From Bacteroidales bacterium (GTDB taxonomy: Bacteria > Bacteroidota > Bacteroidia > Bacteroidales > JAAUTT01), in the NCBI GenBank assembly GCA_025350365.1, contig JANXXY010000075.1, positions 1-14,317 on the forward strand: a stretch of 14,317 bases of DNA, read 5' to 3'. The notes under the pieces are model-generated. The model did no database searches and had not been told where the DNA came from. It saw nothing but the letters and a program-made list of their open reading frames with translations. Position numbers and translations under genes: made by a program. Shown one piece after another: positions 1 to 6,346 of the stretch (its first letter is position 1; each line of letters starts with the position of its first letter).

Positions 1-23
1 GGTTTGCGGCTTTACCGCAAACC
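1..23. repeat. perfect hairpin at window edge
   Basis: Nine-base arms GGTTTGCGG (1-9) and CCGCAAACC (15-23) flank a 5-base loop. No T-run follows on the plus strand; the other side lies outside the window. It could be the terminator of a minus-strand or upstream gene, or the end of a repeat element. The pairing is certain, the role is not. Confidence 0.5.
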
Positions 24-50
24 ACCCCCTCCGACTAACCATAAATAGCT

Positions 51-91
51 GATTGTCATTTCGAACGAAGTGAGAAATCTCAAAGTCAAAT
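51..91. repeat. REP-like interspersed repeat
   Basis: The stretch reads TGTCATTTCGAACGAAGTGA and continues with GAAATCTC. It contains ATTTC (58-62) and GAAAT (74-78) as short complementary arms, and GAGA-AA-TCTC at 72-81. I recall near-identical stretches scattered between genes in many Bacteroidota and other bacterial genomes, so I read it as one copy of a REP-type repeat. Only one copy is in this window, so the repeat status rests on recollection. Confidence 0.5.
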
Positions 92-209
92 TGTTTCTCG
101 GTTACTAGTGATTGATAATCGCTATTTAATCCACAGTATTGAAAACCATTCCCTGTTTATATTGTTTAAATATGATAAAATCAAATGAATTAATTGAAAA
201 TTAAAAATT

Positions 210-722
210 ATGGCAATCATTAAATTAAAAGGAAATTCGATTTCAACTATTGGAAATCTTCCTGCTGTTGGTTCAACGGCACCAGATTTTACATTAACAA
301 AAACTGATCTGTCAGAAACATCGCTCAAAGATTTTGCCGGAAAAAAAGTTGTGCTGAATATTTTTCCAAGTCTCGATACCAGTGTTTGTGCATCTTCAGT
401 GCGAAAATTTAATTCCGAACTAGATAAGCTTAACAATACTGTTGTTCTTTGTATTTCCAGAGATTTACCATTTGCTCACAATCGATTTTGTACAATTGAA
501 GGTTTAAAAAATGTTATTTCTCTTTCGGAATTGCGCGACCATAACTTTGGTAAATCATATGGAGTTACAATAATTGATGGTCCTATGGCCGGGTTGCACT
601 CGCGCGCCGTAGTTGTGATTAACGAATCGGGTAAGATAGTTTATTCCGAACAAGTGCCTGAAATTACCCATGAACCAAATTATGAAGCGGCTTTACAGGT
701 TATTTCGACAGTTCAAAAATAA
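210..722 (+). CDS. tpx: thiol peroxidase (Tpx, atypical 2-Cys peroxiredoxin)
   Basis: This cytoplasmic peroxiredoxin reduces H2O2 and alkyl hydroperoxides with electrons from thioredoxin. At 170 aa it is full length for Tpx, with no signal peptide. The peroxidatic cysteine is Cys60 in the TxxC motif (DTSVC, 56-60). The resolving cysteine is Cys94 in DLPFAHNRFC, and a third cysteine, Cys81, matches the extra cysteine of E. coli Tpx (Cys61/82/95 there). The Tpx-type N-terminal hairpin (KLKGNSI) and the HSRAVVVI segment with the active-site arginine are present. The ATG is preceded by an A-rich leader without an obvious Shine-Dalgarno site. The gene stands alone and ends in a bidirectional terminator shared with tRNA-Phe. 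Family assignment is firm; induction by oxidative stress would be inference. Confidence 0.95.
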   Translation: MAIIKLKGNSISTIGNLPAVGSTAPDFTLTKTDLSETSLKDFAGKKVVLNIFPSLDTSVCASSVRKFNSELDKLNNTVVLCISRDLPFAHNRFCTIEGLKNVISLSELRDHNFGKSYGVTIIDGPMAGLHSRAVVVINESGKIVYSEQVPEITHEPNYEAALQVISTVQK

Positions 723-748
723 GGAATTGAAATTAAAACAGTAAACGT

Positions 749-779
749 AAAAAGGCCAAGTTTAACTTGGCCTTTTTTT
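749..779. terminator. bidirectional intrinsic terminator, tpx / tRNA-Phe
   Basis: A 14-bp stem (AAAAAGGCCAAGTT at 749-762 with its complement at 764-777) carries a T-run on the right and an A-run on the left. It can therefore end tpx on the plus strand and tRNA-Phe on the minus strand. It begins only two bases beyond the tRNA 3' end, so the tRNA 3' trailer is essentially the terminator. Confidence 0.85.
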
Positions 780-780
780 G

Positions 781-853
<73 letters not shown>

Positions 854-868
854 TTTAGAAATGCGGGG

Positions 869-898
869 CAAAGGTAAACAAAAAAATAACTTACGAAA
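869..898 (-). promoter_or_regulatory. promoter of tRNA-Phe
   Basis: Read on the minus strand, TACCTTTG (876 down to 869) is a perfect Bacteroidota -7 element (TAnnTTTG). It is preceded 18 bases upstream by TTTC (898-895), one base from the -33 consensus TTTG. The predicted start falls a few bases before the tRNA 5' end at 853. Confidence 0.6.
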
Positions 899-963
899 AT
901 GAATTTGATTTTTTTTGAAAATAAATTCAAAAACCTGAAATGCCGGACTTATCTAATCTTTAT

Positions 964-971
964 TACTTTTG
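964..971 (+). promoter_or_regulatory. -7 element upstream of the M16 peptidase operon
   Basis: TACTTTTG matches the Bacteroidota -7 consensus TAnnTTTG exactly. No good -33 TTTG sits 19-21 bases upstream. Transcription would start around 978, leaving a very short leader before the ATG at 990. It lies back to back with the tRNA-Phe promoter. Confidence 0.45.
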
Positions 972-989
972 TGATTCAATTTGTTAAGC

Positions 990-2210
990 ATGGATTTTAT
1001 AACTCACGTTTTATTTAATGGTATAAAACTTATTCATATTCAGGTTCCTTCTCCGGTTGCCCATTGTGGTTTCATTATTCACACCGGTTCACGTGATGAA
1101 GATACGGACGAACAAGGCATGGCTCATTTTATTGAGCATCTTTTTTTTAAAGGAACAAACAAACGTAAAGCTTTTCACGTGCTTTCCCGACTTGAAGATG
1201 TTGGAGGTGAACTAAATGCGTATACAACCAAAGAGGAAACCTGTATACATGCCTCATTTCTGAAAGAGTATTATGAAAGAACAATAGAGTTGATTAGTGA
1301 TGTTGTTTTTAATTCTAATTTTCCGGAAAAAGCATTGGAAAGTGAAAAGGATGTGATACTTGATGAAATAAACTCGTATAAAGACAGTCCCTCAGAATTG
1401 ATTTTTGATGATTTCGAAGAGTTATTTTTCTCTAATCATTCGTTATCGCGAAATATTCTTGGAAAGGCTAAATTCCTGAAGAAATTCAACCGTAATGATA
1501 TTTTTTCTTTCATTGAGAACAAATACAACACAAACCAAATGGTTTTTACTTCGGTAGGTGACATTTCCGCATCCAGGATAATCTATTTATTTGAAAAATA
1601 TTTTAAGCACATAGCCCCAAATTATAAGGAAAACCAGCGGATACCTTTTAAAAACTACCAACCTTTTAACCAAATTAAGAAAAAAAACACGTTTCAGATT
1701 CATGCAATTTTAGGGAATCTGGGATACGATTTAAAAGATTCCCGAAGGATGACTCTGCATTTGCTATCAAATATTATTGGCGGACCGGGAATGATTTCCA
1801 GATTAAATTTAGCTTTGCGTGAACGAAAAGGATACTCCTATAATATCGAATCATCTTACACTCCTTACTCCGACACTGGCTTGTTTAATATCTATTTTAG
1901 CACTGATAAAGAATATCTTGATAAATGTTTAGAGATTATTTATAAAGAATTTACTTCGCTTAAAACAAAACTTTTAGGAAATCAGCAACTAAAGAAAGCA
2001 AAACAGCAAATAATCGGACAGTTGGCTATATCATTTGAAAGCAACGAGAACCAGATGCTTTCGATAGGAAAAAGTTACCTGGTTTACGATCGGGTTGATA
2101 CTTTAACTGAAATTAATGCAAAAATTGAATTAATAACTGCTATTGAACTGGCAGAGGTAGCAAATGAGATATTAAACAAGGATATGATATCGTTGCTTAT
2201 CTTTAAATAG
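990..2210 (+). CDS. M16B family zinc metallopeptidase (insulinase-like)
   Basis: This is a 406-aa single-chain M16 peptidase with two homologous lobes. The inverted zinc motif HxxEH is HFIEH at residues 46-50, and the third zinc ligand is Glu126 in VILDEI, exactly 75 residues after the motif as the family requires. The second lobe carries the RERKGYSYNI segment with the Arg/Tyr pair that binds substrate, so both functional halves sit in one polypeptide, probably working as a homodimer. There is no signal peptide, implying a cytoplasmic enzyme that degrades peptides. The frame is open from a TTG at 981, but I start at the ATG at 990: TTG starts are rare in this phylum and MDFITHVLFNGIKL aligns with the usual M16B N-terminus. 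The methyltransferase gene starts 6 bases after its stop. The natural substrate is unknown. Confidence 0.92.
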   Translation: MDFITHVLFNGIKLIHIQVPSPVAHCGFIIHTGSRDEDTDEQGMAHFIEHLFFKGTNKRKAFHVLSRLEDVGGELNAYTTKEETCIHASFLKEYYERTIELISDVVFNSNFPEKALESEKDVILDEINSYKDSPSELIFDDFEELFFSNHSLSRNILGKAKFLKKFNRNDIFSFIENKYNTNQMVFTSVGDISASRIIYLFEKYFKHIAPNYKENQRIPFKNYQPFNQIKKKNTFQIHAILGNLGYDLKDSRRMTLHLLSNIIGGPGMISRLNLALRERKGYSYNIESSYTPYSDTGLFNIYFSTDKEYLDKCLEIIYKEFTSLKTKLLGNQQLKKAKQQIIGQLAISFESNENQMLSIGKSYLVYDRVDTLTEINAKIELITAIELAEVANEILNKDMISLLIFK

Positions 2211-2216
2211 AAAATT

Positions 2217-2858
2217 ATGACTGAATTGGATTACCGTCTTGAACAATATATATTAAACATCACAGGGCCTGAAGATGAAGTATTACAAGAACTTAACAGG
2301 TATACGCATCTTAAAATTATGCATCCGCGGATGTTGTCAGGGCATCTGCAAGGGCAAATCTTAAAAATGTTATGCTTTATGATTAAGCCCGGCAAAATAC
2401 TTGAGATAGGAACCTACACCGGTTATTCGGCTATTTGCCTAGCTAAAGGACTAAATGAGGGTGGAATACTTCATACTATTGAAATTAATGATGAGCTTGA
2501 AGATATTTCAACTAAGTTTATTACGAAATGTGGTTTAAAAGATAAAATACGACTTCATTTTGGCGATGCGAAAGTGATTATACCAATCCTCGATGATTCT
2601 TTTGATTTAGTATTCCTTGATGGAGAAAAAAGCGAATATTTGAATTACTATCAATTGGTTTTTGATAAAGTGAAAACCGGCGGCTATATTTTTGCCGATA
2701 ATGTGCTATGGAGTGGAAAAGTTCTGGAAGAAGAGAGGACAAACGATTATTTTACCAAAGGGATTAAAGAGTTCAACGAATTTGTAAAAACTGATGAACG
2801 CGTTGAAAAGCTTATCTTGCCTATCCGTGATGGTTTAATGATACTACGCAAATTATGA
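2217..2858 (+). CDS. class I SAM-dependent O-methyltransferase (CCoAOMT-like)
   Basis: At 213 aa this matches the small bacterial O-methyltransferases of the caffeoyl-CoA/catechol type, which move a methyl group from S-adenosylmethionine to a hydroxyl with a divalent metal. SAM motif I is ILEIGTYTGYSA near residues 61-72. The metal-site residues are present: Asp135 in DLVFLDGEK, and Asp161-Asn162 in ADNVLWSGKV. It lies 6 bases downstream of the M16 peptidase and is surely cotranscribed with it; I recall the same pair in other Bacteroidota genomes. No terminator follows within the 113 bases before the next gene. The acceptor substrate cannot be deduced; neither a pigment nor a quinone pathway is nearby. 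Confidence 0.9.
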   Translation: MTELDYRLEQYILNITGPEDEVLQELNRYTHLKIMHPRMLSGHLQGQILKMLCFMIKPGKILEIGTYTGYSAICLAKGLNEGGILHTIEINDELEDISTKFITKCGLKDKIRLHFGDAKVIIPILDDSFDLVFLDGEKSEYLNYYQLVFDKVKTGGYIFADNVLWSGKVLEEERTNDYFTKGIKEFNEFVKTDERVEKLILPIRDGLMILRKL

Positions 2859-2884
2859 ACGGCACATGGTTTTTGTTAAATTAT

Positions 2885-2916
2885 TTTGTTATTTTTTTAA
2901 TTTCTAATTAACTTTG
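2885..2916 (+). promoter_or_regulatory. promoter of the MerR/B12 regulator
   Basis: TTTG at 2885-2888 (-33) and TAACTTTG at 2909-2916 (-7) are separated by 20 bases. Both match the Bacteroidota primary sigma consensus TTTG-N19-21-TAnnTTTG. Transcription should start near 2923, giving a leader of about 49 bases. Confidence 0.7.
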
Positions 2917-2937
2917 TTAAACATTAGAGATTTAAGG

Positions 2938-2966
2938 TTGTTTAGATAGTCTAAATTTTTAAACAA
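2938..2966 (+). promoter_or_regulatory. nested inverted repeats in the leader of the MerR/B12 gene
   Basis: TTGTTTA (2938-2944) and TAAACAA (2960-2966) are exact complements. Inside them lies TTTAGA-TAG-TCTAAA (2941-2955). A further TGTTAAACA palindrome overlaps the predicted start at 2915-2923. Position and symmetry suit an autoregulatory operator just downstream of the promoter. The symmetry is seen; the role is inferred. Confidence 0.4.
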
Positions 2967-2971
2967 AATCC

Positions 2972-3850
2972 ATGGCACAATATTCAATTAAAGATCTGGA
3001 AAAGCTGACAGGGATTCAAGCCCATACTATTAGAATATGGGAAAAAAGATACCAATTGGTACGTCCCCAGCGCACGTTAACTAATATTAGGGTATATAGT
3101 GACGAAGATGTTAAACGGTTGTTGAATGTTGCACTTTTAAACCATAATGGTTTAAAGATATCAAAGATTGCAAAACTCAACGATAAGGAGATTAATTTAG
3201 GTGTCCTTGATGTTACTGCTGATACTTATAACACCAATAATCAGATAGATAGTTTAGTGGTTGCGATGGTCGAACTAAGTGAGAAAAATTTTGATGATCT
3301 TTTTAACAAACTTATTAAGGAACTTGGTTTTGAAGAAACTGTTATACAAATAGTATATCCGTTTTTGATTAAAACTGGTATATTATGGCAAACAGGAAAT
3401 ATTAATCCTGCACAGGAACACTTTGTTACAAACATTATCCGGCGTAAATTTTTTGTTGCTATCGATGCTCTTGGAAACAAAAATACAGGTTCTAAGTTTA
3501 TTATGTACTTGCCGGAAGGTGAATATCATGAAATAGGTATGCTTTTTTATTGCTATTTATTGAAGCAAAACGGATTTCAACCTATCTATCTGGGTCAGTC
3601 CGTTCCATTTAGTGATTTAGCCTATGTTCAGTCAGCCTTTCAAGCGGAATTTATTATCACTTCATTTATTACTGCAATGCATGATTTTTCCTTTAGGGAT
3701 TACATCGTTACTCTTTCGAAAACATACCGAAAACTTAAAATTTTTATTACAGGAAGTCAAATTTTTAAGGTGGAATTAAAACGAGTAACAAACGTAACTA
3801 AAGTAAAATCGCCCGATCATTTCAAAGAAATTTTGATGAAATTGAAATAA
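2972..3850 (+). CDS. MerR-family regulator with cobalamin-binding domains (CarH/LitR-like)
   Basis: The 292-aa protein has three parts. A MerR winged helix-turn-helix (about 1-75) shows SIKDLEKLTGIQAHTIRIWE then KRYQLVRPQR. A helical B12-binding cap (about 90-170) and a Rossmann-like B12-binding domain (about 170-290) follow. The cap has Trp139 then Glu149-His150, giving W-x9-EH; these are the residues that hold adenosylcobalamin and sense light in Thermus CarH. The Rossmann part has E-x-H-x-x-G (Glu184, His186, Gly189), where the histidine is the lower axial cobalt ligand, then a YLGQSVPFSDL segment. Family members repress DNA in the dark as B12-bound tetramers and fall apart in light. All key ligands are present, so B12 binding is likely; light sensing is inference. 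An ECF sigma gene follows in the same orientation. A strong terminator separates the two, so they are separate transcripts. Confidence 0.88.
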   Translation: MAQYSIKDLEKLTGIQAHTIRIWEKRYQLVRPQRTLTNIRVYSDEDVKRLLNVALLNHNGLKISKIAKLNDKEINLGVLDVTADTYNTNNQIDSLVVAMVELSEKNFDDLFNKLIKELGFEETVIQIVYPFLIKTGILWQTGNINPAQEHFVTNIIRRKFFVAIDALGNKNTGSKFIMYLPEGEYHEIGMLFYCYLLKQNGFQPIYLGQSVPFSDLAYVQSAFQAEFIITSFITAMHDFSFRDYIVTLSKTYRKLKIFITGSQIFKVELKRVTNVTKVKSPDHFKEILMKLK

Positions 3851-3864
3851 GATTTTTGGAAGTC

Positions 3865-3904
3865 AAAAAAGCCATAAACCAAATTTTGGTTTATGGCTTT
3901 TTTG
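3865..3904 (+). terminator. intrinsic terminator after the MerR/B12 gene
   Basis: A stem of at least 16 bp (AAAAAAGCCATAAACC at 3865-3880 with its complement at 3888-3903) has a small A/T loop and a T-run within and after the right arm. The flanking A-run would let it act in both directions, but no minus-strand gene reaches it. Confidence 0.85.
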
Positions 3905-4245
3905 TTTTATAAAGCTAAAATAAGAATCTCATTTCCGTTAAATTTATATCAAATATCATATATTCAATTACTTGAGTGTATTTATACAATTTAGAGTAAA
4001 AGAAAATAAGATATAAAGATGATTAAGTGTTTATATATTGACTTACAAATAAATAAAATATAGTTCCGTTCAAGAGCCATTACTGCAAAGTGAACAAAAT
4101 TAAAATGGAAATAATTTATATTATTACAATAAAAACTGGTATAATTAGTTATTATATTGTATAATATGATATTTTTACTATTTAGAAATTACCTGGTTTA
4201 ATGTTAAATTTTATCTATATATTTTTTTATTTTCTAATTTTAATT
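3905..4245. other. AT-rich intergenic stretch without genes
   Basis: This very AT-rich stretch separates the MerR/B12 gene from the sigma factor. I see no credible open reading frame, tRNA or riboswitch. The only small symmetry worth noting is TGTAT-TT-ATACA at 3977-3988. The segment near 4067-4095 has less A/T than its surroundings but no clear structure. It is long for a regulatory gap, so an unannotated small RNA is possible; nothing in the sequence demands one. Confidence 0.5.
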
Positions 4246-4253
4246 TAGATTTG
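4246..4253 (+). promoter_or_regulatory. -7 element of the ECF sigma gene
   Basis: TAGATTTG is an exact TAnnTTTG -7 element, predicting a start near 4260 and a leader of about 25 bases. The expected -33 position (about 4222-4225) reads TTTT rather than TTTG, so the promoter may be weak or need an activator. Confidence 0.55.
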
Positions 4254-4269
4254 TTATAAATAATAACAA
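4251..4269 (+). promoter_or_regulatory. inverted repeat over the sigma-factor transcription start
   Basis: TTGTTAT (4251-4257) and ATAACAA (4263-4269) are exact complements separated by 5 bases. They overlap the -7 box and the predicted start point, an ideal place for a repressor. The half-sites resemble those in front of the MerR/B12 gene. Symmetry is observed; operator function is inferred. Confidence 0.4.
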
Positions 4270-4284
4270 TAAAAAAATACGACT

Positions 4285-4788
4285 ATGACAGCACTGGAAT
4301 TTAATCACCAACTCATAAGTCTCGAAGATAAATTGTCTCGTTTTGCTCTAAGTTTAACTTCTAATCGGGAGGATGCAAAAGATTTATTGCAAGAAACTTT
4401 ACTAAAAGCAATTGCTTATCGGGATCAATTTGTACAATACACTAATTTAAAGGCTTGGACGTATACGATAATGAAAAACACTTTTATTAATAATTATCGT
4501 AGAAACGTACGTCAAAATACCACTTTTGATAATACCAAGGATCTTTACTTTCTTAATCAAAACAAGGATACTCAAAATATTACACCTGATTCAGCATATA
4601 GCACTCAGGAGATACACCTTGTGATAGACAGTTTAGATGATGAGTTTAGAATCCCATTTAAAATGCATACCGAGGGTTATAAATATAAAGAAATTGCTCA
4701 AAAACTTGATTTAAAGATTGGTACCGTAAAAAGCAGAATTTTCTTCACTCGAAAAAAGCTTATGGATGCATTAAAGGATTATGAATAA
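4285..4788 (+). CDS. ECF-type RNA polymerase sigma factor
   Basis: The 167-aa protein has only the two domains typical of extracytoplasmic-function sigma factors. Region 2 (about 10-75) contains SNREDAKDLLQETLLKAI and LKAWTYTIMKNTFINNYRR, contacting the core enzyme and the -10 element. Region 4 (about 110-163) contains YKYKEIAQKLDLKIGTVKSR, the helix-turn-helix that reads the -35 element. No anti-sigma gene with a transmembrane helix follows; instead the gene converges on two small soluble-looking proteins. Its upstream neighbour is the cobalamin-binding MerR protein. In Streptomyces the comparable LitR controls the adjacent ECF sigma LitS, which drives carotenoid genes in light; the same logic is possible but unproven here. 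The stop codon lies inside the terminator stem. Confidence 0.93.
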   Translation: MTALEFNHQLISLEDKLSRFALSLTSNREDAKDLLQETLLKAIAYRDQFVQYTNLKAWTYTIMKNTFINNYRRNVRQNTTFDNTKDLYFLNQNKDTQNITPDSAYSTQEIHLVIDSLDDEFRIPFKMHTEGYKYKEIAQKLDLKIGTVKSRIFFTRKKLMDALKDYE

Positions 4789-4814
4789 AAAAAGCCGGAT
4801 TTCCGGCTTTTTTT
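4787..4814. terminator. bidirectional terminator overlapping two stop codons
   Basis: A 13-bp stem, AAAAAAAGCCGGA (4787-4799) with its complement (4802-4814), serves both directions. It includes two bases of the sigma-factor stop (4786-4788) and two bases of the stop of the convergent small gene (4813-4815). Confidence 0.88.
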
Positions 4815-5061
4815 ATTCTTTGGCAATCTTTTTACCTGTAATTATAATACTTTCAGTCTGGTAGTAACCATTTCCATGGGTAGTTGTACCAGAGTTTATC
4901 GATAAAATCGACAATATCTCATATCCAATATTGTAAAGTTCATTGGATACTTTTTCAATTTCCTGAGCTAGATCATCAGAATCTACAAGTAATTCTTCAA
5001 CCGCTTCTTTATTAGTCCAATAAGTTGACCTTGAGTGTATACTAACCGATTTATACATCAT
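4813..5061 (-). CDS. small protein of unknown function, possibly DUF4177-like
   Basis: The 82-aa soluble protein has no signal peptide or membrane segment. The first part (about 15-45) is acidic and helical (EAVEELLVDSDDLAQEIEKV). It is followed by LYNIGYEILSILSINSG and then ESIIITGKK at the C-terminus. The order helix, 'lgyEil' strand, loop, final strand ending in lysines recalls the DUF4177 fold, where a short protein ends in 'GWElvsv...vlkR'; this is a weak resemblance by eye. Tandem ATGs at 5061 and 5058 make the start ambiguous by one residue. It sits 42 bases downstream of another small gene on the same strand and shares its terminator with the ECF sigma gene. It may be a target or partner of the neighbouring regulators, but nothing proves that. 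Confidence 0.7.
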   Translation of the reverse strand: MMYKSVSIHSRSTYWTNKEAVEELLVDSDDLAQEIEKVSNELYNIGYEILSILSINSGTTTHGNGYYQTESIIITGKKIAKE

Positions 5062-5103
5062 AATATTATTATTTATTTACGTAAACTCTTATAACATCAA
5101 CAA

Positions 5104-5415
5104 TTAAGTTAATTTCATTTGAATAATTCTGGTTATGTCAATCAGAATCTCATCTTCTGTTTCTACAAATTCATCTTTTACACTAACTATAATCTGATTT
5201 TGATCTGCAGATACTAGTTTCACTAATTGAAATTCGGGAATTATTTCGACTAACCTAACAAATAGATCGTTATCTGAGATTTTGCTGAAACCTCCAATAC
5301 CTTCATAGCGAATTAAACTGAAAATTCGTTCTTCATCCATCTGAAGTACTTGATTTGTAAGATTTTCGGACAGATGGTTTTTTATTTTGTTCCTGGAAAG
5401 CAATATTTTTTTCAT
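5104..5415 (-). CDS. hypothetical protein, 103 aa
   Basis: I do not recognise this family. The N-terminus is basic (MKKILLSRNKIKNHL) and not hydrophobic enough for a signal peptide. The middle contains FSLIRYEGIGGFSKISDNDL, and the C-terminal half alternates hydrophobic residues (QIIVSVKD, EILIDITRIIQ) as in beta strands, suggesting a small alpha/beta domain. No cysteines, histidines or membrane segment are present. The frame is open, codon use is like the neighbours, and the distance to the next minus-strand gene is only 42 bases, so the two probably form an operon. Upstream on the minus strand TATCTTAA follows a TTTG by 18 bases, a degenerate promoter. Confidence 0.65.
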   Translation of the reverse strand: MKKILLSRNKIKNHLSENLTNQVLQMDEERIFSLIRYEGIGGFSKISDNDLFVRLVEIIPEFQLVKLVSADQNQIIVSVKDEFVETEDEILIDITRIIQMKLT

Positions 5416-5543
5416 GATAAGCTAAATTTTAGGTTAAGATACCAATTAAATTCAAATTTCAAAAGCAATTTGACAGATCAAAATATTTTCATATTATTCT
5501 TACTAATGGCTTAATTTCGCATATTATTTTTAATAATTAAGCT

Positions 5544-6137
5544 ATGTTGCAAATTGATGATGTCGTATTGGGATTGGATATTCTTGAAAAGAAATTTGTG
5601 TGCGATGTAAGCAATTGTAAAGGAGCTTGTTGCATTTTAGGTGATTCGGGAGCTCCGCTGGAACCCAATGAAGCTGAAATACTAAATCGGGAATTTTCGA
5701 TTATTAAATCTTATATGCGATCAGAGGGAATTAAAGCAATTGAAGATCAAGGTACTCATGTGATAGATAGTGATGGAGACTTGGTAACACCTTTAATTGA
5801 TGGTAAGGAATGTGCGTATGTGGTTTTTGAGAAAAATATTGCCAAATGTGCCATTGAAAAGGCTTTTGAAGCAAAAAGTATTAATTTTCAAAAACCAATA
5901 TCGTGTAACTTATACCCTATTCGCGTTAAAAGGTATAAAGATTTCGACGCTCTAAATTACCAACAGTGGGATATTTGTAATCCGGCCATTAAGTTAGGTG
6001 AAAAATTGAAAACCCCTTTATATATATTCCTTGCTCAACCTTTAATTCGAAAATTCGGAGTGGCTTGGTACGAAAAACTTAAGATAGCTTCTGAGGAAGT
6101 GGTTAAATTTATGAACAACAAACAATGTAGTTCCTAA
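5544..6137 (+). CDS. DUF3109 family cysteine-rich protein
   Basis: The 197-aa cytoplasmic protein matches the DUF3109 pattern common in Bacteroidota. Eight cysteines are arranged as in the YkgJ-like CxxxCC proteins: Cys20, Cys25, Cys29-Cys30 (CDVSNCKGACC), Cys90, Cys102, Cys121 in SCNLYPIRVKRY, and Cys145 in WDICNPA. Such an array probably binds a metal, zinc or an iron-sulfur cluster. A ninth cysteine near the C-terminus is outside the pattern. No biochemical function is established for the family that I know of. The gene is divergent from the small minus-strand pair. TAATTTCG at 5512-5519 is one base off the -7 consensus and may be its promoter. No terminator is evident before the glutamine synthetase gene. 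Confidence 0.88.
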   Translation: MLQIDDVVLGLDILEKKFVCDVSNCKGACCILGDSGAPLEPNEAEILNREFSIIKSYMRSEGIKAIEDQGTHVIDSDGDLVTPLIDGKECAYVVFEKNIAKCAIEKAFEAKSINFQKPISCNLYPIRVKRYKDFDALNYQQWDICNPAIKLGEKLKTPLYIFLAQPLIRKFGVAWYEKLKIASEEVVKFMNNKQCSS

Positions 6138-6346
6138 AACAACACGAAAAATTTTGGATTTAAATGTTAATTATTCGTTTTAAAAGGCTCAAAATTAAAA
6201 ATGTCAACCGAACCCTTGTTTTTTGAAATTTATTTGACAAAAAATGTATAAAAGTTGATAAATTATTTAAAATTTATAGGGGTGTTTTTAAAAAAATGCA
6301 TATTTTTGTAACGACAAACAATAATTTACAATTTAAATAAACGAAT

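Noticed and set aside
122..436. Minus-strand frame over the tpx start
   Set aside because: It overlaps the conserved tpx coding sequence and has no family features.
981..989. TTG start for the M16 peptidase, three codons upstream
   Set aside because: ATG at 990 gives the usual M16B N-terminus, and TTG starts are rare in Bacteroidota.
2859..2971. Cobalamin riboswitch before the MerR/B12 gene
   Set aside because: The leader is only about 50 bases and has no B12-box or multi-stem structure.
3241..3480. Minus-strand cysteine-containing frame inside the MerR/B12 gene
   Set aside because: Antisense to the cobalamin-binding cap; its residues follow from the opposite strand.
6232..6265. TTGACA with TATAAA as a classical promoter for glutamine synthetase
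   Set aside because: The spacing between the two is about 7 bases, far from 17, and Bacteroidota use a different consensus. No convincing promoter could be assigned.
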